Positions 11,972-12,778 of a stretch of 12,778 bases of DNA are shown piece by piece; position 1 is the first letter of the stretch, and each line of letters begins with the position of its first letter. Origin of the DNA: an uncultured bacterium (GTDB lineage Bacteria; Cyanobacteriota; Vampirovibrionia; Gastranaerophilales; Gastranaerophilaceae); contig OMVC01000131.1 of NCBI GenBank assembly GCA_900314375.1, positions 1-12,778 on the forward strand. The letters run 5' to 3'. The position numbers were made by a program, and so were the translations under genes. A model generated the notes under the pieces. It was given only the letters and a program-made list of their open reading frames with translations. It was not told the DNA's origin and searched no databases.

Positions 11972-12778
11972 TTAACATTCTACTATTTTTTCTCTTAACA
12001 TTTTTGCAACTTTTACATGTACTGCGTGACCTGCTTCTTTTGCAAGTATTTGACATTTTAAATTCAACGGATTTATACCTGTTAAGTATAAGTCCCCAAC
12101 CATATCAAGCATTTTGTGCTTGACAGGCTCACAATCAGAACGCAATTCTGAAGAATAACCGCCATCATCCATAAAGCCCAATGTATTGTCAATACTCGCA
12201 CCTTGAGCAAAACCCAGCATCTGAAATTTTCTTAAATCCCTATAAAAACCGAACGTTCTTGCCTCAATAATTTCTTGTTGATTTTTAGGGTTATAATTTA
12301 CAAACCTTCTTGTTTCTTTCGGATGGTCATAATTTACGGCATAAGACATAAATAATTCCTTATCAGGCAATATTATAAGGCTCGTTTTACCATTTAGATA
12401 ATATACAGGCTCTTTTACGGTATATTCAGGTTCTTTATAAAATAACGGTTTATCAATCCCTGCTTTTTTAAATTCTTCCACCCATACTTTTGAACTCCCG
12501 TCAAGAATAGGAACTTCTTCTTCTGTCATACAAATATCAACAGAATCAATTCCGCAAATTGCAAGAGCCGCTGTCAAATGTTCTGTTAACATTGCTTTGG
12601 ATTTTTTATTGCCTAAAACAACGCAATGATCTGTTGCCAAAACATTATCAACATTAGCAACAAACGGCTCATCCCCTTTTACAAAATATCTTATTTGTCC
12701 GAGTTTTGAAGGAATTAAAGTGACTTCGCAAGGTTTATTCTTCATCAAACCGTTGCCGGATATTTTTACTTCGTTTTT
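11972..12778 (-). CDS. lpxC: UDP-3-O-acyl-N-acetylglucosamine deacetylase LpxC (5' end outside the window)
   Basis: LpxC is the zinc-dependent, committed step of lipid A synthesis at the cytosolic face. The frame stays open to the window edge, and the bases before the first internal TTG/ATG encode VKISGNGLMKNK. That is the start of the LpxC fold, so the gene is cut by the window and does not begin at 12748 or 12745. Counting from the first visible codon, zinc ligands are H67 (LTEHL), H221 and D225 (KHKMLD), with E66 and H251 (AGHAVH) as catalytic residues; PILDGSS and ARTFGFYRDL are also typical. About 268 residues are visible and only a few are missing. The usual GLH near the N-terminus reads GLM here. 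It is followed by fabZ after 28 bases. Confidence 0.95.
   Translation of the reverse strand, partial: KNEVKISGNGLMKNKPCEVTLIPSKLGQIRYFVKGDEPFVANVDNVLATDHCVVLGNKKSKAMLTEHLTAALAICGIDSVDICMTEEEVPILDGSSKVWVEEFKKAGIDKPLFYKEPEYTVKEPVYYLNGKTSLIILPDKELFMSYAVNYDHPKETRRFVNYNPKNQQEIIEARTFGFYRDLRKFQMLGFAQGASIDNTLGFMDDGGYSSELRSDCEPVKHKMLDMVGDLYLTGINPLNLKCQILAKEAGHAVHVKVAKMLREKIVEC

Noticed and set aside
1..12778. Search for tRNA genes, CRISPR arrays, insertion sequences, integrases or phage genes
   Set aside because: No cloverleaf-like sequence, regularly spaced repeats, transposase motifs or attachment-site duplications were seen by eye; a covariance-model scan would be decisive for small RNAs.

Overview
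The window is AT-rich chromosomal DNA from a bacterium with a Gram-negative-type envelope. It carries lpxC and fabZ for lipid A, a type IV pilus inner-membrane module, a sigma-70-family factor with an RpoD-box, TrmFO and NadA. This mix, the low GC content and the SPSFGS-type N-terminus of one hypothetical protein fit a gut member of the non-photosynthetic cyanobacterial sister lineage (Vampirovibrionia/Melainabacteria, Gastranaerophilales-like). That placement is an inference from gene content and was not tested by phylogeny.

Layout. trmFO (+, 55-1362) has an apparently leaderless promoter and is followed by a strong hairpin terminator facing two small hypothetical genes on the minus strand (1525-1728 and 1776-2093). 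A divergent promoter region separates these from a nitrilase-superfamily amidase (+, 2213-3016). The amidase converges, with one base between the stop codons, on a minus-strand block: nadA > rlmB > sigma-70 factor (5770 down to 3018). The nadA leader holds a perfect inverted repeat, and its -10 box overlaps that of the divergent pilus gene pair. That pair is a PilM-like protein fused to a PilN-like part (+, 5876-7567) and a PilO-like protein (+, 7601-8194), closed by a strong terminator.

From 10495 down to 8254 a minus-strand three-gene operon encodes an SLC1-family acidic amino acid/dicarboxylate symporter, a DUF4236 protein and an unknown 225-residue protein, joined by TAATG stop/start overlaps. 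The 374-base gap upstream (10496-10869) is not empty. It holds the operon promoter and a canonical minus-strand terminator with no annotated gene in front of it. A short reading frame ends 10 bases before that terminator and may be an overlooked, possibly frameshifted, small protein gene. A 183-residue hypothetical gene (+, 10870-11421) converges through a shared bidirectional terminator on lpxC-fabZ (minus strand). lpxC runs off the window edge.

How the genes relate: lpxC and fabZ link lipid A and fatty acid synthesis; nadA makes quinolinate for NAD; rlmB, trmFO and the sigma factor serve ribosome, tRNA and transcription functions; the pilus pair would form the inner-membrane alignment complex of a type IV pilus or related secretion machine, whose other parts must lie elsewhere. 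I see no tRNA, rRNA, CRISPR array, insertion sequence or prophage.
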